64,000 nt of DNA, from NCBI GenBank assembly GCA_030602315.1, contig JAUVZY010000011.1, positions 1 to 64,000 of the forward strand. The letters are read 5' to 3'. The translations under genes and the position numbers were made by a program. Below, one piece after another: positions 16,436 to 26,155 of the stretch (position 1 is its first letter; every line of letters begins with the position of its first letter). Source of the DNA: Pseudomonadaceae bacterium. Lineage in GTDB: Bacteria > Pseudomonadota > Gammaproteobacteria > Pseudomonadales > Pseudomonadaceae. Below the pieces are notes generated by a model. It saw only the letters and a program-made list of their open reading frames with translations, did no database searches and had not been told where the DNA came from.

Positions 16436-19400
16436 TCATCCCCGCTTGTCTTGTTCTTCCTCGGTCGGCGATTCCGTTTGCCACCCTTGCCGCTCGGCCA
16501 GCTCCTTCAGCCGGACGCGCGCGCGCTCGAACTGAAAGGCCTCGGCCAGCTTCCGTACCGCAGCGATATCTCGCTGCACCCTATCTCCCTCCAGCGCCGC
16601 CTCCAGCTCCCTCAGGCTGGCGACCGCGTTGTACTTGTTGCGCCCGAGCATCGCATCGATCGCGATGACCGTTTCGCGCAGCGCCGCCGCCGGAACTGGC
16701 GTCTGGCTCTCCCCCCCACGCTGCGCGTCGTCGCTGGCCATTCCCAGATAGCGCTGCAGCAGCAGCACCAGCTGGTTCAGGTTGACCGGCTTGGCGAGAA
16801 AGTCGTCCATCCCGGCAGCGAAACAGCGCTCGCGGTCTTCGTCGAAGGCGCTGGCGGTCATGGCGATGATCGGCATCGGCAGGCGCCCGTGACGCTGCTC
16901 CCAGGCGCGGATCCAGCGGGTCGCCTCGACACCGTCCATGCCGGGCATCTGGCAGTCCATCAGCACCAGGCTGGCCCCCGCCCCCTGCTCCAGGTAACGC
17001 ACCACGGCATCGCCACTGGTAAGCACCCGCGCACTCAGCCCGCAGCGCTGCAGCAGCGCGCTGACCACCCGGGCGCTGGCCGGATTGTCCTCGACCACCA
17101 GCACCGGATTTTCCCCACTGAGCGCTGTTGGCGCCTCGCTGGCGGGCTGCTCGACACTGGCCTCGGCGGACGACTCCAGCAACGGCAGGCGAATCTCGAA
17201 CCAGAACAGCGAGCCATGGCCCTCTTCGCTCTCGACCCCGGCACTGCCGCCCATCAGTTCAGCCAGGCGGCGCACGATGGACAGGCCGAGGCCGGTACCG
17301 GAGAAGCGCCGCGTATCGGAAGCATCGACCTGGGAGAATGGCTGGAACAGACGCCCTTGCTGCTCCTGGGCGACGCCGATGCCGGTGTCGCGGACTTCGA
17401 AGCGCAGCGTCGCCAGCTCACCGACCACCTCGCGCTGGCTGGCGGTGACCTCCACCGAGCCGTGATCGGTGAACTTGACGGCATTGCTGACCAGGTTGGA
17501 CAGCACCTGCTGGATGCGCAGCGCGTCGCCCCAGTACAGCGTGCCGGGCTGGCCGAGCCAGCGGCAGTGCAAGGTCAGGCGTTTTTCCTGCGCCGCGGCA
17601 GCGAACAGCGCGTTGGTCTTCTCCAGGAGCTGGCGACAATCGATGGCGCTTGGCAGCAGTTCCAGCTTGCCCGCCTCGACCTTGGACAAATCGAGGATGT
17701 CGTTGAGCAGATTGAGCAGCGTCTCGCCGGACTGATAGATGGTGCGCGCGTAATCGTGCCGCTCGCTGTCGCTGACCGGGTCCATCATCAACAGCTGGGC
17801 CATGCCCAGCACCCCGTTCATCGGCGTGCGCAGCTCATGGGACATGGTGGCGAGAAAACGGCTCTTCGCCACGTTGGCCGCCTCGGCCGCATCCTTGGCC
17901 GCGCGCAGCTCTTCCTCGGCGTGAAAGCGCTCGAGAAACGCACCGGCCCAACGCGCCAGCATCCGCACGAACTCCAGGTCGTGCTCCTTGAACGGTTCCT
18001 CGATGAGCGCGCGGGCAGCGAAGCTGAGGGTGCCGATCACCTCGCCCTGCACCAGCACCGGCGCCCCCAGGTAGCTGTGGATGCCCAGCTCCTGGCAGCA
18101 CGGGTGATCCTGCTCGGGTGACCCTTCCGTGACGCGAATGGCGGTGAGCTCGCCGCGCTTTAGCATCTCGCCGCAGAAGGTACGCGACAGCTTAAGGCGC
18201 AGGCCATCACGCAAGAGACCGGGCGGTGCGCACTGCACCAGCACCCGCAGCTCGTCGCGGGCCAGGTCGATCTGGCTGAGTGCCCCGATCTCGAGACCGA
18301 GGTGGCGCAGCGCCACGCCCAGCGCCTGGCGCAGGGTGGCCAACGGGTCCAGGCCGGTCTCGGCGACGATACCGTTGAGCGCGCGCAGCGCATCGACCTG
18401 ATGCTGCAGCTGGTGCGCCTGACGGTGCTGCTCGGTGGTGTCCTGGAACACCGCCACGTAGTTCACCACGTTGTCCCAGCTGTCGCGCACCGAGGAGATC
18501 GTCACCCACTGATTGAGCAGCGCGCCGTCACGCCGCCGGTTGAGAATCTCCCCGCGCCACAGCCCCTGGTTTTTCAGGCTGTCCCACATCGCGTGGTAGA
18601 ACTCGCGGGTGTGCCGACCGGAGGAGAACTTGCGCGGCGTCTGCCCGAGCAGCTCATCCATGCGGTAGCCGGAGGTTCGCTCCAGCGCCGGGTTGAGCGC
18701 GATGATCCGCTGGCGCGCATCAGTCACCAGGATGCCGTCGGTGCTGTGCTCGAACACGCTGGCGGCCAGGCGCCGCTCCTCCTGCATCTGCTGCCCCTGG
18801 CGCTGCGCCCTGAGCAGGCGCCAGGTCAACAGCCCGGTCAGCGCCAGGACCGCCAGCAGCGCCGCGCCGACCAGCACCAGCGTGCTGATCGCCTCCTCCT
18901 GCCAGCGCGCCAGGGCCGCCGCGCGGTCCACATAGACCACCACGAACAGCGGGTAGAGCGACGAGGCCCGGTAGGCCATCAGCTTCCCCCGCCCGTCCAC
19001 GGTCAGCCAGCGCACGGTGCCGATCTCGTTACGGCGCATGCGCTCGAGCTGATGGGCATCGAGCGCCAGCGCGCCCGGGGCCTGGGTCAGCCGCGAAGAC
19101 CACAGCACGCGGCCTTCGTAGGTCAGCACGTCGGCCGAGCCCACCTCGGCCTGCACATGCCGGCTGATGTGATTGAGGAAAAATTCCGGGTTCAGCGCGG
19201 CAATCGCCAGCATTTCCCCGGCATCGGTACGCAGGGCCCGGGCAACAGGCAGGAAGGTCAGCGCATCCGGGGCGATCACCTGCTCCAGCGTGGCGGGGTG
19301 TCCGTCGGCGATGTTGCGCCCGATCCACAGCCCGCCGAGGTGCAGGTTGCCGCCAATCGGGCCGCTGGAGCGGAACATCCGCGGATCGAGGCGATGACCG

Positions 19401-19762
19401 ATGTTCTCGCCGGCGGAACTGGCGACGATCAGTCCGTCGCGGTCGGCCAAAGTCAGCGAGCGCAGATGCGGCAACTGGCGCTGGCTGTCGTCGAGGACCT
19501 GGGCGAGGCGTGGCGGGTCGGACAGTAGCGGTGCGGGCAACAGGCCAGGCAACGCCGCCAGGGTCAGATTGGTGAGCGACAGGCTCTGGGTCAGGTGGTC
19601 TTCGAGGGTCTTGCTCTGTGCCTCGGCGGTCTGCAGATGCTGGTCGAGAATCTCGCTGCGCAGACGCTCGATATAAAAAGCCGCGCCAATGGCCACCGCG
19701 AGCACCAGCAGCAGTTGCAGGCCCGCCAACAGCCAGACGAACCCGCGGGCCTGGTGGGTCAT
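16436..19762 (-). CDS. Hybrid sensor histidine kinase with Cache-like sensor, PAS, GAF and receiver domains
   Basis: Order in 1108 residues: TM1 (9-30), periplasmic double-Cache-like region (about 35-285), TM2 (about 292-316), PAS (330-445), GAF (455-615), HisKA with His 642 in SHELRTP, HATPase with N boxes (SNLVSNAVKF, DTGIG, GTGLGLS), and receiver with Asp 936 (LMDCQMPGMDG) and Lys 991. About 110 helical residues follow, without a recognisable HPt histidine. It overlaps the stop of the binding-protein gene by four bases (ATGA) and is followed after three bases by the GGDEF regulator. The layout resembles a split BvgS-type system, with the periplasmic binding protein as a possible ligand adaptor. 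Confidence 0.93.
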   Translation of the reverse strand: MTHQARGFVWLLAGLQLLLVLAVAIGAAFYIERLRSEILDQHLQTAEAQSKTLEDHLTQSLSLTNLTLAALPGLLPAPLLSDPPRLAQVLDDSQRQLPHLRSLTLADRDGLIVASSAGENIGHRLDPRMFRSSGPIGGNLHLGGLWIGRNIADGHPATLEQVIAPDALTFLPVARALRTDAGEMLAIAALNPEFFLNHISRHVQAEVGSADVLTYEGRVLWSSRLTQAPGALALDAHQLERMRRNEIGTVRWLTVDGRGKLMAYRASSLYPLFVVVYVDRAAALARWQEEAISTLVLVGAALLAVLALTGLLTWRLLRAQRQGQQMQEERRLAASVFEHSTDGILVTDARQRIIALNPALERTSGYRMDELLGQTPRKFSSGRHTREFYHAMWDSLKNQGLWRGEILNRRRDGALLNQWVTISSVRDSWDNVVNYVAVFQDTTEQHRQAHQLQHQVDALRALNGIVAETGLDPLATLRQALGVALRHLGLEIGALSQIDLARDELRVLVQCAPPGLLRDGLRLKLSRTFCGEMLKRGELTAIRVTEGSPEQDHPCCQELGIHSYLGAPVLVQGEVIGTLSFAARALIEEPFKEHDLEFVRMLARWAGAFLERFHAEEELRAAKDAAEAANVAKSRFLATMSHELRTPMNGVLGMAQLLMMDPVSDSERHDYARTIYQSGETLLNLLNDILDLSKVEAGKLELLPSAIDCRQLLEKTNALFAAAAQEKRLTLHCRWLGQPGTLYWGDALRIQQVLSNLVSNAVKFTDHGSVEVTASQREVVGELATLRFEVRDTGIGVAQEQQGRLFQPFSQVDASDTRRFSGTGLGLSIVRRLAELMGGSAGVESEEGHGSLFWFEIRLPLLESSAEASVEQPASEAPTALSGENPVLVVEDNPASARVVSALLQRCGLSARVLTSGDAVVRYLEQGAGASLVLMDCQMPGMDGVEATRWIRAWEQRHGRLPMPIIAMTASAFDEDRERCFAAGMDDFLAKPVNLNQLVLLLQRYLGMASDDAQRGGESQTPVPAAALRETVIAIDAMLGRNKYNAVASLRELEAALEGDRVQRDIAAVRKLAEAFQFERARVRLKELAERQGWQTESPTEEEQDKRG

Positions 19763-20574
19763 CGGCCGTCCTCGGCTGGCACCACCAGCACGATCGGCTC
19801 GAGCTGATGACGGCGCGCCGCGGCGAGCAGACGGCCATCGCGCTTGATCTGCGCCACGAAGCCGTCCAGGCGCTGCTGCCAGCGCGGATCGCCCCGCACC
19901 ACGGCATAGCCGTACGGCGTCACATGGAAGGTGCCGCCAGGCTCGATCAGCCGCGCCCAGTCGCTGGTCGCCAGCATGCGCCGGCTATACGGGTAGTCGG
20001 TCATGAACACGTCGGCGCGCCCGGCCTGCACGTCCTGCTCACGCGCATGGGGCGTATCGACCACCCGCAGGGTCGCGTGCTTCAGCCGGTTGCGCATGAT
20101 CGTTTCGTGCACCGTGCCGCGGCTCACGGCGACCACCGTGCCGGGGCGGTCGATGTCCGCCCAGTCCCTGAGGCGGCGATTGCCCTGGGTGGTGATGGCG
20201 TAGATATCGCTCGCCAGGTAAGGCTCGGTGAAGGCCAGGTGACGCTTGCGCTCGTCGGTGATCCCGACAGCGAACATCGCCACATCGCAACGGCGGCTGG
20301 TGAGGTCGGGAATCAGCGAGGCGAACGAGCTTTCCACAAAGCGCAGCGAGACGCCCAGGTCGCTGGCCAGGGCGCGCGCCATCTCGATGTCGATGCCGGT
20401 CAGCTCGCCGGTGCGCGGATTGCGGTAGGAGACGCCGTAGTAGTCCGGCCAGTAACACACCTGCAGCAGGCGGGTGCGCAGGACGTGGTCGAGCCGACTT
20501 TCTTCGGCGAAAGCGGCAGGCGACAGCGCCATCCCCAACAGACAGGCGAATGCCAATAGTCCGACGCGAATCAC
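19759..20574 (-). CDS. Periplasmic solute-binding protein, family 3 (amino acid type)
   Basis: From the GTG at 20572-20574 the product is about 271 residues with a signal peptide (VIRVGLLAFACLLGMALS, cleavage near AFA-EES). SBP_bac_3 features include VSYRNPRTGELTGIDIEMAR, RRCDVAMFAVGITDERKR and the FTEPYLASDIYAIT strand. A TTG at 20604 is possible but adds a poor N-terminus. No ABC permease or ATPase lies nearby; instead it overlaps the hybrid kinase gene, so it more likely senses than transports. The ligand is probably a polar amino acid or related compound, by family only. Confidence 0.9.
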   Translation of the reverse strand: MIRVGLLAFACLLGMALSPAAFAEESRLDHVLRTRLLQVCYWPDYYGVSYRNPRTGELTGIDIEMARALASDLGVSLRFVESSFASLIPDLTSRRCDVAMFAVGITDERKRHLAFTEPYLASDIYAITTQGNRRLRDWADIDRPGTVVAVSRGTVHETIMRNRLKHATLRVVDTPHAREQDVQAGRADVFMTDYPYSRRMLATSDWARLIEPGGTFHVTPYGYAVVRGDPRWQQRLDGFVAQIKRDGRLLAAARRHQLEPIVLVVPAEDGR

Positions 20575-20905
20575 CGCACACCTATAGCGAGACGAGGGGT
20601 GCAAATGTTAGCAGAAAGATTTCTGACGCTCATATCCAAAAGTGACGGTTTTATAACGCTTTGGTATTAGGCAAGCCTTGCCGACGGGCCGCCTGGCCGG
20701 CACGCCCAGGCAGACGACGTGCCCGGCATGCTGCTCGATTCCGCCGAGACCGGGCAAGAACCGGCCCGTGACAGGCTAGCTGGCGCGTTCGCAGGTATAG
20801 TCTAGACAGGCCCGCGAACCTCGCCTTGGTCGTATCAGCGCTAGCGCGGTGTTGCGGGAAAGCCGGCCAAGGCTGCCGGCACCATCCACTGCTAAGGACA
20901 ACAAC
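20575..20905. other. Divergent intergenic region between binding-protein operon and beta-CASP hydrolase
   Basis: No gene is seen in these 331 bases. An AT-rich stretch near 20620-20670 probably holds the promoter of the minus-strand sensing operon, and TATAGT at about 20797 is a possible -10 box for the plus-strand hydrolase gene. I found no clear operator or sigma-54 element. Confidence 0.4.
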
Positions 20906-22303
20906 ATGGCCTTGTTAAGTTTTCTCGGCGCCATCCAGCAAGTCACCGGCTCGTGCTATCTGCTTGAAACCCACGACGGAGCGAAAGTGCTGCTCGACTG
21001 CGGCCTGCATCAGGGCCGGCGACAGGAGGAAGAAGGCAACCGGCTGCCGTTCCCGTTCGACGCGGCCAGCATCGACGCGGTGGTGCTGTCCCACGCGCAC
21101 CTCGATCACAGCGGGCTGCTGCCGAAACTGGCGGCCGCCGGCTTTCGCGGGCCGGTGCACGCCACCGAGGCGACCAGCGAGTTGCTCGAGCTGATGCTGA
21201 TGGACTCGGCCAACATCCAGGAAAAGGACGCCGAGTGGGAAACCCGCTGGCGTCAGCGCATCGGCAAGCCGCCGGTCAAGCCGCTGTACACCCGCCTGGA
21301 AACCGAGCGCCTGCTGCAACAGCGGCGCCCGCATGGCTACGGCGAGCCGTTCGAAGCAGCCCCGGGCATCACCGTCACCTTCCACGATGCCGGGCACATT
21401 CTCGGCTCTTCGATCGTTCAGCTCGACGTGACCGACTTCGGCCGCACCCGCCGGCTGGTGTTCTCCGGCGACCTGGGTAACGTGCACAGCCCGCTGATGC
21501 ATGCACCGACCTACCTCGAGCAGGCCGATGTACTGCTGATGGAGTCCACCTACGGCGACCGCGATCACCGCAACCCGGACGAAACCCTCGAGGAACTGTC
21601 GCGCATCCTCGACCAGGCCCATGCCGATGGCGGCAACGTGCTGATCCCGGCGTTTTCCGTGGGCCGCACCCAGGATCTGATCTACCACCTCGGCAAGCTC
21701 TATCAGCAAGGCCGGCTCAAGCAGCAGGCGGTGTTTCTCGACAGCCCGATGGCCATCCGCGCCAACGACATCTACCGGCGCTTCTTCGACCAGCTGGATC
21801 TGCCCGAGCTGGCCGGCCACACCGCCGCGCCGAAGATCGAGAGCTGGCTGCCGGTACTGCGCACCACGCCGACTCCGGAAGAGTCGATGGCGATCAACCG
21901 CTTCAAGAGCGGCGCCATCATCATCGCCGGCAGCGGCATGTGCACCGGTGGTCGCATCCTGCACCACTTCAAGCACAACCTCTGGCGCCAGGAGTGCCAT
22001 GTGGTGATCGCCGGCTTCCAGGCCGCCGGCACCCTCGGCCGGGCGCTGGTCGACGGTGCGCGGCACGTCAAGCTGCTGCACCAGCGCATCGGCGTGAACG
22101 CCCAGATCCACACCCTGGGCGGGTTCTCTGCCCACGCCGGGCAATCCCAGCTGCTGGACTGGGCCGGGCGCTTTGCCAACCGCCCCGAGCTGTATCTGGT
22201 CCATGGCGAACTGGACAAGATGAAGGTCCTGCAGCAGGCGCTGATCGAACGGCTCAACTGGAACGCACGCATCCCGGAACCCGGCGAGCGAATCGCACTC
22301 TGA
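20906..22303 (+). CDS. MBL-fold beta-CASP hydrolase (RNA-metabolising metallohydrolase type)
   Basis: This 465-residue protein has the metallo-beta-lactamase zinc motif LSHAHLDHSG (HxHxDH, about 59-67), MESTYGDRDH, a beta-CASP insert, IIIAGSGMCTGGRILHH and the C-terminal FSAHAGQSQLLDW and VHGE motifs. This is the YSH1/CPSF-like bacterial group of single-chain RNA nucleases. AAGGA lies 9 bases before the ATG; an upstream frame extension of 19 codons lacks a site. Its RNA substrate in pseudomonads is not known to me. It stands alone. Confidence 0.92.
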   Translation: MALLSFLGAIQQVTGSCYLLETHDGAKVLLDCGLHQGRRQEEEGNRLPFPFDAASIDAVVLSHAHLDHSGLLPKLAAAGFRGPVHATEATSELLELMLMDSANIQEKDAEWETRWRQRIGKPPVKPLYTRLETERLLQQRRPHGYGEPFEAAPGITVTFHDAGHILGSSIVQLDVTDFGRTRRLVFSGDLGNVHSPLMHAPTYLEQADVLLMESTYGDRDHRNPDETLEELSRILDQAHADGGNVLIPAFSVGRTQDLIYHLGKLYQQGRLKQQAVFLDSPMAIRANDIYRRFFDQLDLPELAGHTAAPKIESWLPVLRTTPTPEESMAINRFKSGAIIIAGSGMCTGGRILHHFKHNLWRQECHVVIAGFQAAGTLGRALVDGARHVKLLHQRIGVNAQIHTLGGFSAHAGQSQLLDWAGRFANRPELYLVHGELDKMKVLQQALIERLNWNARIPEPGERIAL

Positions 22304-22539
22304 TGCAGGCACGTCCGCCCCTGCCCGCCACCTTGGCGGACAAGGGCGGTTACGTCTTTGCAAATCAAATACTTGCCCTTCCAGGGCACTGCTAACATTG
22401 TATGTACGGGCCTGGATCGGCCCGTCTATAGCGCATCGCGCCGATGCAGGACCGGGCCGCCTTCCACCACTCGTGGCCGGGCGCCGGCCGAGTGAGCGCA
22501 GCACACCGCTGCGCTGGCATCCGTAAAAGGAGAAGTTGT

Positions 22540-23622
22540 ATGCCTTTCGAAGCGGACGAAATCCTATCCCGCCACTTCCAGACCAGCGGCCCTGACCTCG
22601 CCACGCGAATCGACGAGCTCACCGCCATGGTGGTCCCGGAAACCAGCCAGAACACCGCCCTCTACCGCGAGATGCTGCTGACCGTGGTGCGCATGGCACA
22701 GGCCGATCGCAGCCGCTGGGACGCCAAGATCCTGCTGCAGACCATGCGCGAAATGGAGCATGCCTTCGCGCGACTGGAACAATTCAAGCGCCGCCGCAAG
22801 GTCACGGTGTTCGGCTCGGCACGCACGCCTATCGAGCACCCGCTCTACGCCCTGGCGCGCAAGCTCGGTGAAACCCTGGCGCGCTACGACCTGATGGTCA
22901 TCACCGGCGCCGGGGGCGGCATCATGGCAGCGGCGCATGAAGGCGCCGGCCTCGACAACAGCCTCGGGCTGAACATCACCCTGCCTTTCGAGCAGCACGC
23001 CAACGCCACGGTGGACGGCACCGACAACCTGCTGTCCTTCCATTTCTTCTTCGTGCGCAAGCTGTTCTTCGTCAAGGAAGCCGACGCGCTGATCCTCTGC
23101 CCCGGCGGTTTCGGCACGCTGGACGAGGCGCTGGAAGTGCTCACCCTGATCCAGACCGGCAAGAGCCCGCTGGTGCCGGTGGTGCTGCTGGACGAGCCGG
23201 GCGGCACCTACTGGACCGCGCTGCTGGAGTTCATGCAACAGGAGCTCTCGGACAACCGTTACATCCTGCCCAGCGACATGCACCTGATGCGGCTGGTCTA
23301 CACCGCCGAGGATGCGGTCAAGGAAATCGACCATTTCTACCGCAACTACCACTCTGCGCGGTGGATCAAGGATCGCTATGTGGTGCGCATGAACCATGCC
23401 CTGACCGAAACGGCGCTGGCCCGGCTCAACGAGCAGTTCACCGACCTGTGCCTGAGCGGGGGCTTTGTCCAGCAGCCGTGCTGCGAGCTGGAACTCGACG
23501 AGCCGGAACTGCAGCGCCTGCCGCGTCTGACCTTCGTGTTCAACGGCCGCGACCATGGCCGCCTGCGCGAACTGATCGATCTGATCAACGATCCGCAGAA
23601 CTGGGCCAACGGCCTCAGCTAA
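22540..23622 (+). CDS. LOG-family protein (Rossmann-fold nucleotide-binding)
   Basis: This protein has 360 residues with AGGAGAA before the ATG. A helical N-terminal part (about 1-85) is followed by a LOG/lysine decarboxylase-like domain: VTVFGSART, ITGAGGGIMAAAHEGA and the signature PGGFGTLDEALEVLTLIQTG (PGGxGTxxE). LOG proteins hydrolyse nucleoside 5'-monophosphates to base and ribose phosphate. The extra N-terminal and about 90-residue C-terminal regions make it larger than cytokinin-type LOG and closer in size to PpnN-like proteins, though shorter than PpnN (about 450). Substrate inferred only from family. Confidence 0.88.
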   Translation: MPFEADEILSRHFQTSGPDLATRIDELTAMVVPETSQNTALYREMLLTVVRMAQADRSRWDAKILLQTMREMEHAFARLEQFKRRRKVTVFGSARTPIEHPLYALARKLGETLARYDLMVITGAGGGIMAAAHEGAGLDNSLGLNITLPFEQHANATVDGTDNLLSFHFFFVRKLFFVKEADALILCPGGFGTLDEALEVLTLIQTGKSPLVPVVLLDEPGGTYWTALLEFMQQELSDNRYILPSDMHLMRLVYTAEDAVKEIDHFYRNYHSARWIKDRYVVRMNHALTETALARLNEQFTDLCLSGGFVQQPCCELELDEPELQRLPRLTFVFNGRDHGRLRELIDLINDPQNWANGLS

Positions 23623-23636
23623 AAAAGCGCGCGGGA

Positions 23637-24095
23637 TCAGCCGTCTGTGCCACGCCACAGGCGGCCGATCTGCTCTGCCGAAAACCCCCGATAACTCAGA
23701 AAGCGCGCCTGCTTGGCGCGCTCGCGGGCATCTTGCGGTGCGCCTTCAAACTTGCGCCGCCACACCTCGCGCGCCTGCTCCAGCCAATCGAAACCGCTCT
23801 GCGCCAGCGCCTGCTCGATCGCCGCGCGCGGCACGCCGCTTTGCGCGAGCTCTTCGCGGATGCGCAGCGGACCGCAGCCGGCCATCGCCCGCTTGCGGAT
23901 GAAGCTTTCCAGGTAACGGGAATCGCTGAGCAGGCCTTCTTCGGCCAGGCGATCGAGGGCGGGCTCGATCAGTTCGGCGGGCGCGCCGCGCTGGCGCAAC
24001 TTGCGGGACAGCTCGGCGCGACCATGTTCGCGCCGAGCCAGAAGATCCATCGCAGCCCGCCGCACCGCGGCGGGGCTGTCGAGTATTACCGGCAT
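23637..24095 (-). CDS. recX: Recombination regulator RecX
   Basis: This 152-residue RecX has repeated three-helix modules: [40 protein letters not shown] (then FIRKRA) and the C-terminal RKFEGAPQ...[14 protein letters not shown]. RecX binds within the RecA filament groove and restrains its activity. It begins three bases after the recA stop, the standard translationally linked arrangement, so it shares the LexA-controlled recA promoter. Confidence 0.96.
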   Translation of the reverse strand: MPVILDSPAAVRRAAMDLLARREHGRAELSRKLRQRGAPAELIEPALDRLAEEGLLSDSRYLESFIRKRAMAGCGPLRIREELAQSGVPRAAIEQALAQSGFDWLEQAREVWRRKFEGAPQDARERAKQARFLSYRGFSAEQIGRLWRGTDG

Positions 24096-24098
24096 GGC

Positions 24099-25148
24099 TT
24101 AGAAATCGATCTCGGCGTCCGCGACGTCTTCGCTCATCGAGGCCGCGCCGGCCTTGTTGCCACTCACCAACAGCTGCTGGCGAATGCCCTGCTCGATGGC
24201 CTGGGCGATTTCCGGGTTGTCTTCCAGGAACTTGGCGGCGTTGGCCTTGCCCTGGCCGATCTTGCTGCCCTGGTAGCTGTACCAGGCGCCGGATTTCTCG
24301 ACCAGGCCCTGCTGCACACCCAGGTCGATGATTTCGCCGTTGCGGTAGATGCCCTTGCCATACAGGATCTGGAATTCGGCCTGGCGGAACGGCGGGGCGA
24401 CCTTGTTCTTCACCACCTTGACGCGGGTTTCGCTGCCGACCACCTCGTCGCCTTCCTTCACCGCGCCGATGCGGCGGATGTCCAGGCGCACCGAGGCGTA
24501 GAACTTCAGCGCGTTGCCGCCGGTGGTGGTTTCCGGGCTGCCGAACATCACGCCGATCTTCATGCGGATCTGGTTGATGAAGATCACCAGGCAGTTGGCG
24601 TTCTTGATGTTGCCGGTGATCTTGCGCAGTGCCTGGGACATCAGGCGCGCCTGCAAGCCGACGTGCGAATCGCCCATCTCGCCTTCGATTTCCGCCTTGG
24701 GCACCAGCGCCGCCACGGAGTCGACGATGATCACGTCCACCGCGTTGGAGCGCACCAGCATGTCGGTGATTTCCAGCGCCTGCTCGCCGGTGTCGGGCTG
24801 GGAGACCAAGAGGTCATCCACGTTCACGCCCAGCTTGGCGGCATAGTCGGGGTCGAGCGCGTGCTCGGCGTCGACGAAGGCACAGGTGGCGCCGTGCTTC
24901 TGCGCCTCGGCGATCACCGAAAGGGTCAGCGTGGTCTTGCCGGAGGATTCCGGGCCGTAGATCTCGACGATCCGGCCCTTGGGCAGACCGCCGATGCCGA
25001 GGGCGATATCGAGGCCGAGCGAGCCGGTGGAAATGGCCGGGATTGCGGGGCGCTCGTGGTCGCCCATGCGCATGACCGCGCCCTTGCCGAACTGACGTTC
25101 GATCTGGCCCAGGGCAGCAGCCAGGGCACGCTTCTTGTTCTCGTCCAT
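24099..25148 (-). CDS. recA: Recombinase RecA
   Basis: The 349-residue protein is a full-length RecA: N-terminal [20 protein letters not shown], Walker A GPESSGKT at 65-72, Walker [22 protein letters not shown]2 loop region with [14 protein letters not shown] (then [11 protein letters not shown]), and an acidic C-terminus ending DVADAEIDF. RecA catalyses strand exchange and triggers LexA self-cleavage. A GAGG element precedes the ATG at 25146-25148 and a LexA box lies 40 bases upstream. It is followed by recX. Confidence 0.99.
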   Translation of the reverse strand: MDENKKRALAAALGQIERQFGKGAVMRMGDHERPAIPAISTGSLGLDIALGIGGLPKGRIVEIYGPESSGKTTLTLSVIAEAQKHGATCAFVDAEHALDPDYAAKLGVNVDDLLVSQPDTGEQALEITDMLVRSNAVDVIIVDSVAALVPKAEIEGEMGDSHVGLQARLMSQALRKITGNIKNANCLVIFINQIRMKIGVMFGSPETTTGGNALKFYASVRLDIRRIGAVKEGDEVVGSETRVKVVKNKVAPPFRQAEFQILYGKGIYRNGEIIDLGVQQGLVEKSGAWYSYQGSKIGQGKANAAKFLEDNPEIAQAIEQGIRQQLLVSGNKAGAASMSEDVADAEIDF

Positions 25149-25187
25149 TGGGAATCCTCTAGATCAAGGAGGCCGGAGGCCAAACAA

Positions 25188-25203
25188 CTGTATAAGTGAA
25201 CAG
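25188..25203 (-). promoter_or_regulatory. LexA box (SOS operator) of recA
   Basis: On the minus strand the site reads CTGTTCACTTATACAG, matching the LexA pattern CTG-N10-CAG with an AT-rich centre (consensus CTGTATATATATACAG). It lies 40 bases upstream of the recA start codon, where LexA would block the recA-recX promoter until DNA damage. Confidence 0.88.
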
Positions 25204-25281
25204 TATTAGAGCACAGCTTGGGCGTAGCGCCTAGTGGCCTGTGCGATCGGCCAGACCACTGCGACGACCGGAAGGCACGGC

Positions 25282-25782
25282 CTAGGGCAGGAGCGGACTG
25301 TGCCCGTCACACAGGCGCAGCAGACCGAGCAGGGCACGCTCGACCGTCTGCTGGCGCACCTGCTGCCGGTCGCCGGCAAGCAGCACGCGCTCGGCGTGGC
25401 GCCGGGGCCCATCGGCCCAGCCCAGCCAGACCGTGCCGACCGGCTTGTCCGCACTGCCGCCGCCGGGGCCGGCGATGCCGCTCACCGCCACGGCGAAGCG
25501 GGCGCCGCTGTGTGCCTGAGCACCCTCGAGCATGGCCTCGACCACTTCACGGCTGACCGCGCCGACCTGTTCGAACAATGCCGGCGGCACGCCGAGCTGG
25601 CGGGTTTTTTGCGCGTTGGAATAGGTGACGAAGCCGACCTCGAACCAAGCCGAACTGCCGGCAATGCGGGTGATGGCTTCGGCGATGCCGCCGCCGGTGC
25701 AGGATTCGGCGGTACAGACGCAGGCATCGAGCTGCGCGAGCGCCGCGCCGAGTCGGGCGGCCAGTTCGGTCAGGTGGTCCAT
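25282..25782 (-). CDS. pncC: Nicotinamide-nucleotide amidohydrolase PncC (CinA C-terminal domain family)
   Basis: This 166-residue stand-alone CinA C-terminal domain has TAESCTGGGIAEAITRIAGS, VGFVTYSNAQKTRQLGV and AVSGIAGPGGGSADKPVGTV. The family deamidates nicotinamide mononucleotide to nicotinic acid mononucleotide in NAD salvage. It lies upstream of recA on the same strand, as in other gammaproteobacteria, but the LexA box lies between, so it is transcribed separately or reads through. The upstream ribosome-binding site is weak. Confidence 0.94.
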   Translation of the reverse strand: MDHLTELAARLGAALAQLDACVCTAESCTGGGIAEAITRIAGSSAWFEVGFVTYSNAQKTRQLGVPPALFEQVGAVSREVVEAMLEGAQAHSGARFAVAVSGIAGPGGGSADKPVGTVWLGWADGPRRHAERVLLAGDRQQVRQQTVERALLGLLRLCDGHSPLLP

Positions 25783-25882
25783 GGGCGCGGTTGCCGGCTA
25801 TCTGGAAAGCGGCAAACGATAGAGCGCCATCCCGGCGCTGTCGAGCGAGGCCGGCCAGCACCTGACCGACCCTGCCCGACAC

Positions 25883-26155
25883 TCAGCGAAACAGACCCTG
25901 CTTCTCGTCCTCGACGACCTGCCCGGTCCTGCCGTCGATCTTGAACTTGTACTTCTCGCCGTCCTGCTTGTAGCCCTCGCCTTCCCAGTTGTCGTCGTCC
26001 ACCTCGATCTCCGTGATCGTGGTGTAGCCGGCCTGCTGGGCCGCCTGGATCGCCTGCTCGATCGGAATCCAGTCCTCGCCGGGGCGATCCGCCAGCACCG
26101 CGCCACAAACCAGCAACGCCGCACCGGCGCACAGTGACGTCAAAGTCTTTTTCAT
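25883..26155 (-). CDS. Periplasmic PepSY-domain protein
   Basis: This 90-residue protein has a signal peptide (MKKTLTSLCAGAALLVCGAV, cleavage near VLA-DRP) and one PepSY domain: WIPIEQAIQAAQQAGYTTIT, then EIEVDDDNWEGEGYKQDGEKY and FKIDGRTGQVV. PepSY domains are proposed protease inhibitors or metal/redox-associated modules. GGAGG lies 5 bases before the ATG. It is divergent from mutS; no PepSY-linked two-component system lies beside it here. Confidence 0.87.
   Translation of the reverse strand: MKKTLTSLCAGAALLVCGAVLADRPGEDWIPIEQAIQAAQQAGYTTITEIEVDDDNWEGEGYKQDGEKYKFKIDGRTGQVVEDEKQGLFR

Noticed and set aside
15497-18121. An 874-codon plus-strand frame across the GGDEF and kinase genes
   Set aside because: Antisense to two genes with clear catalytic motifs; no ribosome-binding site or domain.
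23361-25199. A 612-codon plus-strand frame crossing recX and recA
   Set aside because: recA and recX on the other strand are unambiguous; the frame has no family resemblance.
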